Source of the DNA: a virus | Length of the DNA stretch: 64,000 nucleotides | Virus record (IMG/VR): IMGVR_UViG_3300021511_000003 | Location: 1 to 64,000 of that record | Strand: one strand, 5' to 3' | Shown: positions 52,112 to 60,306 of the stretch, piece after piece | Layout of the letters: each line of letters begins with the position of its first letter | How positions within the stretch are numbered: position 1 is the first letter of the stretch | Notes under the pieces: generated by a model | The model's database searches: none | What the model was told of the DNA's origin: nothing | The model's input: the letters and a program-made list of their open reading frames with translations, nothing else | Program-made: the position numbers and the translations under genes

Positions 52112-53508
52112 TATTCACCTCTAATTATTTTATATGTCGTTTCTCGGTCTATTTTATTTAATTTATTTTTTGAGTATATTAAATATTCAATAGGCCAGTT
52201 TTCTTCATTATAATAATGTTCACGTTTATAAAATGTATTCGCCATATATTTACAACCATAATCAACCATATCAACAACTATTGGTGTTAATTTTCCTTCT
52301 TTATTTCTAATAACTCTTCCTGTTAATTGTTTAATGTTTGATATAGGGGATGTCATAATAACTGAATCTTTCCATGGTGCATCAATACCATCTCGACATT
52401 TTCCGGGAGTTGCGAATGTTATTTGTGAATTAAGAGTTTCAAGTCCACCCGTCCCACAAAATTTGGCTTTGTCTTTATTAGGCATTAGTTCATAAAGATC
52501 ATCAATCAACTTAATTCTTTCAGCTATACATATCAGTTGTCTTGATTTAAAACGTCCCAATAAACCCCTCATTACCTCTATAAACGGTTTTGATTTTTTT
52601 ATTAGATTAAGATATCTAGATCGTTGAAAATCACCACCCCAACGAATATAACGTGACCTCCTTGGTGTATCTATTTGATAATCTAATAAAATTACAATAA
52701 CTTTCGCTGTCATTGTACCTTCTGAATCATCATCTGCATATATCGGTCCAAGATGAAATTCAATAATATCTCCATTCCCATCATGCCTATATGGAGTTGC
52801 ACTCAAACCATACACACATCTTGATGGAATATGTATTGAACATTCTGAAAATGTTGGTGCCCCAACTGTTGTATGTACTTCATCTGCTACACACACGCCC
52901 ACATTTGCGTCATTTAATTTAACTAAGAAATCTTTACGTTTTCTTTTTAATAATGATATAAATGTTTGAACTGTAGTAATAATTATTGGTTTATCAAGAT
53001 CCTTTTCAAATGTTGCTGAACTTAGAGTCGCAATATTATCATCTTTCAAATTTGTAAACTCTTTGAATCTATTACGCCATTGTTTTGCAAGAGGATCTCT
53101 ATGAACTAAAATTATTGCTTTCTTTTTTCTTTCAGCTATCATGTAAATTGAAATTATAGTTTTACCAACCCCCGGGGCTAGTTGTAATGTTGCATTTTCA
53201 TTTTCCATGATATGTTGTATTGCTTTTACTTGTGCTTCACTCCTTGGGGTAATATTATGCTCAATATTTATGTCTTGCCCATCATGCCTAATATCCTGGA
53301 TTTCACAGTCAGATATGTATTTTTGAATCGGAAAATCCCGTGGTATTAAGAGAAATTTCTCCGATTCAATATAGAAAGTTTGGATAGTATAATTGGATGT
53401 ATTATATGCTTTTATCCTTCTTTCCAAAAATTCTTTTATTCTAATGTACCATTCTTCATATTGATGATCCTTAGAAATTAGTAATCCAGAACGTTTTATA
53501 ATTTTCAT
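52111..53508 (-). CDS. Superfamily 2 helicase, UvsW-like
   Basis: The product is 465 residues. Motif I is LAPGVGKTIIS at about 113, motif II is VADEVHTT, motif III LSATPYRH, and motif VI QLTGRVIRN. The N-terminal 85 residues are a small extra domain, as in T4 UvsW. It is expected to remodel recombination and replication-fork intermediates. The stop of the QueD gene overlaps the start. Confidence 0.9.
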   Translation of the reverse strand: MKIIKRSGLLISKDHQYEEWYIRIKEFLERRIKAYNTSNYTIQTFYIESEKFLLIPRDFPIQKYISDCEIQDIRHDGQDINIEHNITPRSEAQVKAIQHIMENENATLQLAPGVGKTIISIYMIAERKKKAIILVHRDPLAKQWRNRFKEFTNLKDDNIATLSSATFEKDLDKPIIITTVQTFISLLKRKRKDFLVKLNDANVGVCVADEVHTTVGAPTFSECSIHIPSRCVYGLSATPYRHDGNGDIIEFHLGPIYADDDSEGTMTAKVIVILLDYQIDTPRRSRYIRWGGDFQRSRYLNLIKKSKPFIEVMRGLLGRFKSRQLICIAERIKLIDDLYELMPNKDKAKFCGTGGLETLNSQITFATPGKCRDGIDAPWKDSVIMTSPISNIKQLTGRVIRNKEGKLTPIVVDMVDYGCKYMANTFYKREHYYNEENWPIEYLIYSKNKLNKIDRETTYKIIRGE

Positions 53509-53939
53509 TCTCTACTATATACCGCCTTTGAATTTTCATTTTCATAAACTGTTACATACTCAAGTTTAAATTTAATCTTCATATCTGAAAAGATTTTATC
53601 TAATTTGAAAAACAGTTGTTGTGAAAGTCTTTCTGCTGTTGGATCATGATCTTCATTATCAAAAATCATTGATCTTAAGCACATTTTATCTGCAAGTGGT
53701 TTCAACCATTGTTCATCTATCTTATTAACTAACAATGTATGATCATATTGATCAAGCAAAGAACCAACGATTGATTTTAAATCTGAAAAGTCAATGATCA
53801 TATCATCTTTATTTAATTTCTCACTTTTCAAACCAACAAGAATTGTAAAATTGTGACCATGAATAGAAAAACAACGCCCTTTGTTTTTACTCAATCTATG
53901 ACCAATTGGTACTGTGAATCTTTTTTCAATTCTATACAT
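53505..53939 (-). CDS. queD: 6-carboxytetrahydropterin synthase QueD-like
   Basis: The product is 144 residues. The zinc histidines are H17 and the IHGH pair at 27-30, and the catalytic cysteine precedes it in KGRCFSIHGH. Further motifs are IIDFSDLK, LLDQYDHTLL and PTAERLSQQL, all as in QueD/PTPS. It makes carboxytetrahydropterin from dihydroneopterin triphosphate, the product of the FolE2 encoded at 31007. QueE and QueC were not found, so the pathway in the phage is incomplete within this window. Confidence 0.92.
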   Translation of the reverse strand: MYRIEKRFTVPIGHRLSKNKGRCFSIHGHNFTILVGLKSEKLNKDDMIIDFSDLKSIVGSLLDQYDHTLLVNKIDEQWLKPLADKMCLRSMIFDNEDHDPTAERLSQQLFFKLDKIFSDMKIKFKLEYVTVYENENSKAVYSRE

Positions 53940-53969
53940 AAACTTCTCCTTTTATGGAAGGTGATGATC

Positions 53970-54284
53970 TTAAATAATTTTATCTTTTAAAGTCGTGTTC
54001 ATTTTGAAATTTGAAATTTGAAATTCAATCTTCACATCAACTATTATTCCAAGATTCATTCCTTGGTTTCTTATTTCATGCACAAGTATATCAATATTAT
54101 TCATTGTCATTCTATATACCAAATTATGCTCAGGTGAATATGATGGGGGGGTACCTACTACATTAGATACCCAATCAACATTTCCTTCACCATTACATTT
54201 AGTACAAATTTTTTTAATACCTTCAATTGCTTGTGGAATAGCTCCATAACCACCACATTTTCTACAAGTATATTCAGAGATCAT
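53970..54284 (-). CDS. Small protein with DnaJ-type zinc motif
   Basis: About 104 residues from the ATG at 54284, chosen because GGAG lies seven bases before it. CRKCGGYGAI and CTKCNGEGNVDW form a CxxCxGxG pair as in DnaJ-type zinc modules. The rest is beta-rich with no further motif. It overlaps the end of the topoisomerase subunit gene. Similar small proteins occur in large phages; the role is unknown. Confidence 0.65.
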   Translation of the reverse strand: MISEYTCRKCGGYGAIPQAIEGIKKICTKCNGEGNVDWVSNVVGTPPSYSPEHNLVYRMTMNNIDILVHEIRNQGMNLGIIVDVKIEFQISNFKMNTTLKDKII

Positions 54285-55572
54285 TATATTGCTCCAATAC
54301 AAATTTATCAATATTTTTTAAATTAGTTGTAAGTTCTTTTATTTTATCATCTATTTCAGTTGTATCTGTATTTAATGTAAACATTTTATGTATTCTATAT
54401 TTATTAATAAGAATTTTTGTTTTTTCAATAGATACACCTGTTAATTTCTCTATTTCACTAAGAGCAAAATCAATATCATTATTCTTACTAATATAATCTC
54501 CAAGTGGTTTACGAATAAGATCGAGAATTTTATATTCTTCAATAAGTTCCGTCAATTTCATAATTTCACAATCCAACATGCTTTTATTCATTGCTGAAAA
54601 CATTTTATATGTTTGTAATAACATATCATCAATAGATCTAACAACTACTTTTTGATTTGCATCTGTAAGATTAATCTCAAAAGATATAACCCCTACTACA
54701 ACAGATTTTAACTTTTTAACAAATTCTTTGTATATCTTATCTCTATTTCTTTCACGCAAAACTTGAAATTTAATTTCTGTTTCAGATGCTGACATATCTG
54801 TAAAACCAATCATCCCATCACCAAGCTCTTTTGAAAATTTATTCAATAGAGATTCAAACTTTTTTCCTGGTGGCCATGATTTCAATATAACTGTGTTTGT
54901 TCTAGCATTTTCTAAAATAATACCTTCAACTGCAATTTTTGCTTTACCTGTAGTTAATAACAATTCAAGTTTTTCTGGTTTAGCAGTAATATTACAATTT
55001 GATTTTGGTGCAATTGTTGGCTTTCTTTTTCTTATTCCCAGCAACCATAACAATCGTTGTTGAAGATCTCTTTGATCATAACATGGTATAACTGTTTTAA
55101 AACCAAACCCAATACCTTGTGTATAATCACTCCCCAATAAACATGCAGGATACATTATTGGAAGAAAAGTTGGTTCCTTATCTCCCAATTCACTAGCAAT
55201 CCATGGTACATGATCAATATATTTAAATGCTAGATCTAATGTTTTTGGGTTCATCTTACATTCAGTATATCTTGGAGCAGCAGGCCCAACTGGTTCAACA
55301 CCAACATTTGTACCAAAATTTCCCTGACCAATTAAAAATCCTTGACGAACCAATTGAACAATTGTACCATAACATTCACCATGAGGATGATAATGACCAA
55401 TTGTATACGCATCAACCTGCCGCGATTTTACAAACTTATGTCTCGCAATTTTAGATGTTGATAATAATACTCTTCGTTCAACTGGTTTTAGTCCATCAAT
55501 GTCAAGTGGAAAGTTTCTATAGTTAGAATACTCACCATAATCTTTATACAGCCTTGGCAGATTGTAATCCAT
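54274..55572 (-). CDS. Type II topoisomerase, gp52/GyrA-like subunit
   Basis: The product is 432 residues, like T4 gp52 (442). DGLKPVERRVLLS at about 28 is the GyrA-type winged-helix start and PAAPRYTECKM at about 100 carries the DNA-cleaving tyrosine. It has no C-terminal wrapping domain. It acts with the ATPase subunit at 56898 to relax DNA. Its start lies in the end of the preceding gene. Confidence 0.95.
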   Translation of the reverse strand: MDYNLPRLYKDYGEYSNYRNFPLDIDGLKPVERRVLLSTSKIARHKFVKSRQVDAYTIGHYHPHGECYGTIVQLVRQGFLIGQGNFGTNVGVEPVGPAAPRYTECKMNPKTLDLAFKYIDHVPWIASELGDKEPTFLPIMYPACLLGSDYTQGIGFGFKTVIPCYDQRDLQQRLLWLLGIRKRKPTIAPKSNCNITAKPEKLELLLTTGKAKIAVEGIILENARTNTVILKSWPPGKKFESLLNKFSKELGDGMIGFTDMSASETEIKFQVLRERNRDKIYKEFVKKLKSVVVGVISFEINLTDANQKVVVRSIDDMLLQTYKMFSAMNKSMLDCEIMKLTELIEEYKILDLIRKPLGDYISKNNDIDFALSEIEKLTGVSIEKTKILINKYRIHKMFTLNTDTTEIDDKIKELTTNLKNIDKFVLEQYNDL

Positions 55573-55996
55573 GTTTGTAATTTTTCTCCTGTGTTATATC
55601 TGTTACTATTGAAGGATTATTTTGCATCGTTGGAAATTTTATACTATATGGAACAAATGAATTTTCAATACTCTCTCCTTGGATGAATTTTAAAGGATCG
55701 AATAAATTTCCAATACTTGGTGAATATGCAAATACTCTTTCCTTTGTAAAAATATATGAATAATCAGTTAGATAACTATCTGACCATATCCATGGCCATT
55801 TATCGCCATCTTCTCTAATGAAGGAATCATCTCTAGACATATGTAAAAAATCCAAGATCATTTCTTCAAACATAATAGGATTTACTTGAATTAAAATATT
55901 CACTGGAATTTTTAAAGGATTACCATTATGTTTTTTACTTCCGATCCATACTATTTTATCATAATTTTCCATGTAAAAATCAGCTTTTGTTCCCAT
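55544..55996 (-). CDS. Conserved small phage protein (GTKADFY type)
   Basis: About 150 residues from the ATG at 55996, chosen since CGGAG lies nine bases before it. The pattern GTKADFYMENYDKIVWIGSK, then DGDKWPWIWSDSYLTDYSYI, is one I associate with a family widespread in phages and bacteria; function unknown. Its end overlaps the start of the topoisomerase subunit gene. Confidence 0.65.
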   Translation of the reverse strand: MGTKADFYMENYDKIVWIGSKKHNGNPLKIPVNILIQVNPIMFEEMILDFLHMSRDDSFIREDGDKWPWIWSDSYLTDYSYIFTKERVFAYSPSIGNLFDPLKFIQGESIENSFVPYSIKFPTMQNNPSIVTDITQEKNYKHGLQSAKAV

Positions 55997-56010
55997 ATTT
56001 TTCATCTCCG

Positions 56011-56277
56011 TTATTTGAGGATGTCTATATCACCATTTTCCTCAACTTTTTGATGCTCATAAGGTGCAACAACTCGTCGATAAAATTCCATCTTTGCAGA
56101 ATCTAAAACACCAATACATTCATTCATAGTTGTATATGATTTACCATTATCTTTTACATATCTTTGAATTAAACATGTAATACAATAATTCAATTCACCT
56201 GGTGACATGATTCCAATTGAAATTAATTCTAAATGATGATCTAATGATTGACGTATATCTTTTTTAATATATGGCAT
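56011..56277 (-). CDS. DUF6899-like small protein
   Basis: The product is 88 residues. GELNYCITCLIQRYV, then IGVLDSAKMEFYRRVVAPYE, and the acidic ending EENGDIDIL match a small family I recall as DUF6899 (number from memory), with no known function. It lies two bases after the stop of a 50-residue gene and in the topoisomerase neighbourhood. Confidence 0.65.
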   Translation of the reverse strand: MPYIKKDIRQSLDHHLELISIGIMSPGELNYCITCLIQRYVKDNGKSYTTMNECIGVLDSAKMEFYRRVVAPYEHQKVEENGDIDILK

Positions 56278-56279
56278 TT

Positions 56280-56432
56280 TTATCTCTTTAATTTACATAT
56301 CAAGGGTTTCTTGCCTTTTTGGGGTTCAAGGATTTTTTCTTGTTTACCCCAATGACATATCATTTGACTTCGCTTATTTATCTTCATGAGTTTACATGCA
56401 CTACAATCACTCGTTACTGATTTTTTTCTCAT
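56280..56432 (-). CDS. 50-residue zinc-motif protein
   Basis: An ATG with AAGGAAA upstream begins MRKKSVTSDCSACKLMKINK, and the frame ends KKPLICKLKR. Four cysteines (CSAC pair and two later ones) suggest a small metal-binding protein. The gene sits tightly before the next start. No family was recognised. Confidence 0.55.
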   Translation of the reverse strand: MRKKSVTSDCSACKLMKINKRSQMICHWGKQEKILEPQKGKKPLICKLKR

Positions 56433-56478
56433 AAGCAGTTTTCCTTATTTTTAAAAATCAAATTTATTAATTCTTTTC

Positions 56479-56757
56479 TCATAATGTAAGAATATCATGA
56501 GGCTTTTTAAATGTTTTATTTTGATCTACCAATTCTTCAACTGTAAGAATTTGTATCTTATCAACATCACCTAATTGTCCGTATGATTTAGCTTCTTGTA
56601 TCATACCCGATGTAACTTTATCTTTAAATGTTATATATACTCCAAGTTCTCCTGTTCCTTTACCAATTTCAGAACAGAATGCTTTAAGATGGTTTTTATC
56701 GACGCCTGTTGTTACCTGAACTAGTCCATTACGCATCTTGTCTTGATATTTAAACAT
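56479..56757 (-). CDS. Restriction-endonuclease-like C-terminal fragment
   Basis: The product from the only ATG is 92 residues. LVQVTTG, then ELGVYITFKDKVTSGMIQEA and KIQILTVEELVDQ match the C-terminal part of restriction-endonuclease-like domains fused to adenine methylases. The frame stays open for 61 more codons upstream without ATG, GTG or TTG (back to about 56952, overlapping the topoisomerase gene in another frame), and this part (FAFEDVIIRYYLNN) reads like real protein. It is probably a remnant, or has an unusual start. Confidence 0.5.
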   Translation of the reverse strand: MFKYQDKMRNGLVQVTTGVDKNHLKAFCSEIGKGTGELGVYITFKDKVTSGMIQEAKSYGQLGDVDKIQILTVEELVDQNKTFKKPHDILTL

Positions 56758-56897
56758 AAAACGTCCATCAATAGATTTATCATTACCTTGCTTTTTATTG
56801 CCAATAACATTGTTTAAATAGTATCTTATAATAACATCTTCAAAAGCAAATTTACTATTTTTCTGTTTACCTAATAGGTTATTATCAACTAAATGTT

Positions 56898-58688
56898 TTA
56901 ATTCACTACTAATTTTCGTTTCTCTTGTGCACTTGAAAATAATTTTATAAGATCATTTATTTTTTTACTATATGTTATCGGAGTATGATTTCTTGTTGCT
57001 TCATCTAATAAACATATTTTTAGTTGAGCAGGATTCATTTCCCCAAGACCTTTATATCTTTGAATATTTCTTCCTTTGTTTCTTGCAGCTTGTAACATTT
57101 TATCATTCCATAAAGGAATGAATACGTTTTTCTCTTTAATTGCAAAGAGTGGAGTTTGAGCAATAAAATATTTCCCTGACCTTATCATTTCAGGTAACAA
57201 GACAGCAATAACCATTGTAACAAGACATGCAATATGATTTCCATCATGATCAGCATCTGTTGCACATACTATTTTGTCATATCTCAATTTTGATATATCA
57301 AATTGAGGATCAATACCTGTACCAATGGCTCTGACTAATTCTCCTACTTCTTTATTATCAAGAATACCTTTCTTTGTTGTAACATTTGGAATTGATTTTC
57401 CTCTTAATGGTAAAACTGCATGTATTCTTGGATCTCGTGATTGTATAATAGAACCACCTGCTGAATCACCTTCCACAATATATAATTCACCTTTTCTACT
57501 GGTACAATCTCTTAATTTGGTGAATGTTGTAGATGCTCTTCTTCCACCAGTTCTATTTGTTTTCATTTTATTTGCATCTAATTTTTTTCTATATTCCTGA
57601 AATCTTTCCAAATATTCAACGAGTATTTGTTCTTGGTTTCTTGCAAAAGTTTCTAATTGTTTTCGAAATTCAGCTTCGAATCTTTTAAAATCTGATTTTG
57701 GATTAATCAATCTATCTTTTGTCTGACCTGCAAATTTTGGTTCAATCATACTTAATACAAGATAAATTCTTAATCGAAAGAATATATCATTTGGTTGAAA
57801 TTTAAATCCATATTTTTTTGCTTTTAACATAAAAAAGTCTCGTAACATATCACAAAACCAACCTACATGATTTCCTCCATTATCAACTGGTAATAGATTT
57901 ACCGAAGAAAGTGCTTTATAACCAACTGCACCAGTAGGTTCATATGTAAACAACACTTCAAATTTTTCTGGTTTCTTTTCTGAAATTAATCTTATTATAT
58001 TAATATTTTCTATTGGACTATTAATAGTTGATTGTGTAAAATGAGTTTTTACATCTAATTTGAATACTTCTTTTACTCCATCAATAATTAAGACAAAACT
58101 TAAATCTTCCGGTAACTCTGCTGATGCGGTTGTTAGTCTTCTTCTTAACCTTTTTAAATCTGGTTTCAAAGTTTCAAAATATTTCTTATTCGGTTTGAAT
58201 TCGATTTTAGTTGAGAATGGGTGGTCTCCATTGGGTTTATCAATCTTTTTTGATTTCAATTTACCATCTTTAAAAGTAAATAATGCATGTTTCGTGTTTC
58301 TAAATATTTCAACAGAATAAACACTACTGAGTGCATTAATGGCAATTAAACCCACACCATGCAATCCTGAACTAATCTCATATGCTGTTTTTTTATCTTG
58401 AAATTTTGCACCTGAAAATAATTTTGATGATATGATAATAGGTGTATCATCTTCAAGAGGTATTCCTCTTCCATTATCAAGAACAGAAAAATTATTTAAT
58501 TTTGTATCAATAATAACAGCAACAATTGTGGCATGCCCAGCAAGAGCCTCATCGAGTGCATTATCTAAAGCTTCTTCAATAAGATGAACAGGATTTGATG
58601 TCTCACCTATATACATTCCAGGATTTAATCTAACATGCTCAATTTCTTCTAAAACCCTGATATCTTTTGATGTGTAATTAAGAGACAT
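56898..58688 (-). CDS. Type II topoisomerase ATPase subunit (gp39/GyrB-like)
   Basis: The product is 596 residues, covering T4 gp39 plus gp60 in one chain. The GHKL ATPase has EEALDNALDEA, DNGRGIPLED and GLHGVGLIAINALS, and QTKDRL in the transducer. The TOPRIM domain has EGDSAGGS and ATDADHDGNH. The C-terminal IQRYKGLGEMNP is the end of the GyrB core. It works with gp52-like at 54274. The region just upstream holds a homing endonuclease remnant. Confidence 0.95.
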   Translation of the reverse strand: MSLNYTSKDIRVLEEIEHVRLNPGMYIGETSNPVHLIEEALDNALDEALAGHATIVAVIIDTKLNNFSVLDNGRGIPLEDDTPIIISSKLFSGAKFQDKKTAYEISSGLHGVGLIAINALSSVYSVEIFRNTKHALFTFKDGKLKSKKIDKPNGDHPFSTKIEFKPNKKYFETLKPDLKRLRRRLTTASAELPEDLSFVLIIDGVKEVFKLDVKTHFTQSTINSPIENINIIRLISEKKPEKFEVLFTYEPTGAVGYKALSSVNLLPVDNGGNHVGWFCDMLRDFFMLKAKKYGFKFQPNDIFFRLRIYLVLSMIEPKFAGQTKDRLINPKSDFKRFEAEFRKQLETFARNQEQILVEYLERFQEYRKKLDANKMKTNRTGGRRASTTFTKLRDCTSRKGELYIVEGDSAGGSIIQSRDPRIHAVLPLRGKSIPNVTTKKGILDNKEVGELVRAIGTGIDPQFDISKLRYDKIVCATDADHDGNHIACLVTMVIAVLLPEMIRSGKYFIAQTPLFAIKEKNVFIPLWNDKMLQAARNKGRNIQRYKGLGEMNPAQLKICLLDEATRNHTPITYSKKINDLIKLFSSAQEKRKLVVN

Positions 58689-58689
58689 T

Positions 58690-58838
58690 ATTTTTTTCCT
58701 TTTTTCGTGGTTTAATACATTTTTTAATAATTTTAGGGTTTCTCATTGGATTATCATCTCCAAATATTAATTTATTATTTGTATTGCCTAACATAGAAGG
58801 TCTTGGTTTACCTGTTAATGATTTACTTATTTTTCTTT
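58690..58838 (-). pseudogene. Remnant of a NUMOD3-type homing endonuclease
   Basis: Read without a start codon, this strand gives ISKSLTGKPRPSMLGNTNNK, then LIFGDDNPMRNPKIIKKC and IKPRKKEKN. The SKSLTGKP and DDNPM segments are typical NUMOD3 repeat remnants. No ATG with ribosome binding site precedes it and no nuclease domain is left. It lies directly upstream of the topoisomerase ATPase gene and after a terminator. Confidence 0.6.
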
Positions 58839-58840
58839 AA

Positions 58841-58886
58841 AAAACACCAATGAATAAATATTCTAATATTTATTCATTGGCGTTTT
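58841..58886 (-). terminator. Strong rho-independent terminator, leftward
   Basis: CCAATGAATAAATATT (58847-58862) pairs perfectly with AATATTTATTCATTGG (58865-58880) across two bases, with AAAAC/GTTTT flanks. On the minus strand the stem is followed by TGTTTTTT. It ends the transcript of the MoxR/VWA genes and the small membrane protein. Confidence 0.85.
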
Positions 58887-58888
58887 AA

Positions 58889-59050
58889 TTAATCCTCCGT
58901 TATATATAATGGAAATATTAATACTATACCATTAAACATTCCCATAATTGAAAATAATAACATCCCATCGCTTCCCTTATTAATAGCAGAAATGAATTTG
59001 CTTAATATATAAGTATAATAAAACATTGATAATATTAAATGATGTTTCAT
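58889..59050 (-). CDS. 53-residue membrane protein
   Basis: The ATG overlaps the stop of the VWA gene (ATGA), so it is translationally coupled. The product has two hydrophobic segments (MFYYTYILSKFISAI and LLFSIMGMFNGIVLIFPLYI) and an acidic end. It lies before the terminator. It may be a small inner-membrane protein linked to the MoxR/VWA pair; no family was recognised. Confidence 0.6.
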   Translation of the reverse strand: MKHHLILSMFYYTYILSKFISAINKGSDGMLLFSIMGMFNGIVLIFPLYITED

Positions 59051-60306
59051 ATTTGTACCACATACCCTGTTCGATTAACATTTTTTGCTGTACCATTTTT
59101 GTTAATCACCCAAATAATTTTCTTTGGTAGTCGTTTTCTTGAAATAGAGTTTATATCTTCAACATAGCCATCCGTAAAAACTAAACAAACATCAACATTC
59201 AATTGTTTTAATCTTTCAAGACCAGGTAGTAATTTTGTTCCACCACGACCTTTTACATTAAATTGAATATCTCTAACCCTTTTTACTCTATATTCTTTTT
59301 CAATAATAGTATCAACTTCGAGTACAGTTGTATAACAATAACGATCTTTTTCAATTATACTCTTGATGCCTGATAAACCCTCCTTAATTTCATCTATAGA
59401 CATACTAGCGGAAACATCAAGAAGAACACCAATATCGAATGTTGTATCTCTTATTTTGCCTGGAAAAGGCGATATTTGTGGGATACATTTATCATCCTTT
59501 AATGTAAAAACATATGTACGTTTACGGTTTATCTTTGTAGGACTTCTTCGAAATTTACTGAATCTCGACCCCCGTACTAACTTTCTGATAATTTGATAGT
59601 ATGGTGCTTTTGGTGGGGCAAGAGCTCCTTCAATTAAAGTCGAAATATGACCTGGTATTGTTCCACGATGTTTATTAAAACTTTTAACTGACTCTTTAAT
59701 AATACCTTGAACATGATGATCTATTTTTCTTGATAATGAACTTAAATCAGCTACTCCATCAACTCCGTTATTCCATTGTTCATGCCCATTAAATGCTTTA
59801 TTCGATGGGAATTTAATTGTCTTTGCATTCTTTAATAATTTATAAAAATAATATTCGGTTAATTTACCTTCTTGTAACTTAAAGTTTTCTGGAAGACATG
59901 GTTTCCAAGATTCACCATTTACTATAAGAGGAGTCCTAATATTTGCTTGAACATTAACACAACAGTCTGCTGCAATATTCCATATATTAAACTTATCTTT
60001 CTTTTTTTCCTCAGATGTTTCATTTGCTAAAATTCTGATATATCGTGATACATGTTTATTTAAAACATGCATACCTTCATGTTCAATTATTCTCAATATT
60101 TCCTTATCAGTAGTTCCAGCTAACAACTCTGGTTCATAATAAAGAGATAAGGTCCCATCTTTCTCAGAAGCTATTCCCATTACCGATTGAAGTTTTGCAA
60201 ATGTAATAGGTTTTCTTCGAATCCTTGAGAACAAGTAACCCCAATAATTATATTTCAATACAAATCTTGCAATTAATTCTTTGAGTCGTTCTCCTTGATT
60301 TTTCAT
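59047..60306 (-). CDS. Metallopeptidase-like/VWA protein (DUF2201 type)
   Basis: The product is 419 residues. The N-terminal domain has IIEHEGMHVLNKHVSR, an HExxH-type site. The C-terminal domain is VWA-like with the MIDAS motif LLDVSASMS at about 296 and LVFTDGYVED later. MoxR ATPases and VWA proteins usually work as pairs, in metal insertion or protein remodelling; the MoxR partner lies directly upstream. The target is unknown. Confidence 0.85.
   Translation of the reverse strand: MKNQGERLKELIARFVLKYNYWGYLFSRIRRKPITFAKLQSVMGIASEKDGTLSLYYEPELLAGTTDKEILRIIEHEGMHVLNKHVSRYIRILANETSEEKKKDKFNIWNIAADCCVNVQANIRTPLIVNGESWKPCLPENFKLQEGKLTEYYFYKLLKNAKTIKFPSNKAFNGHEQWNNGVDGVADLSSLSRKIDHHVQGIIKESVKSFNKHRGTIPGHISTLIEGALAPPKAPYYQIIRKLVRGSRFSKFRRSPTKINRKRTYVFTLKDDKCIPQISPFPGKIRDTTFDIGVLLDVSASMSIDEIKEGLSGIKSIIEKDRYCYTTVLEVDTIIEKEYRVKRVRDIQFNVKGRGGTKLLPGLERLKQLNVDVCLVFTDGYVEDINSISRKRLPKKIIWVINKNGTAKNVNRTGYVVQI

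Noticed and set aside
56898-56952. Canonical -1 slippery heptamer joining the topoisomerase to the restriction-like frame
   Set aside because: No X-XXY-YYZ heptamer in the right frame lies between the TGA of the second frame and the topoisomerase stop, so a standard frameshift is not supported.
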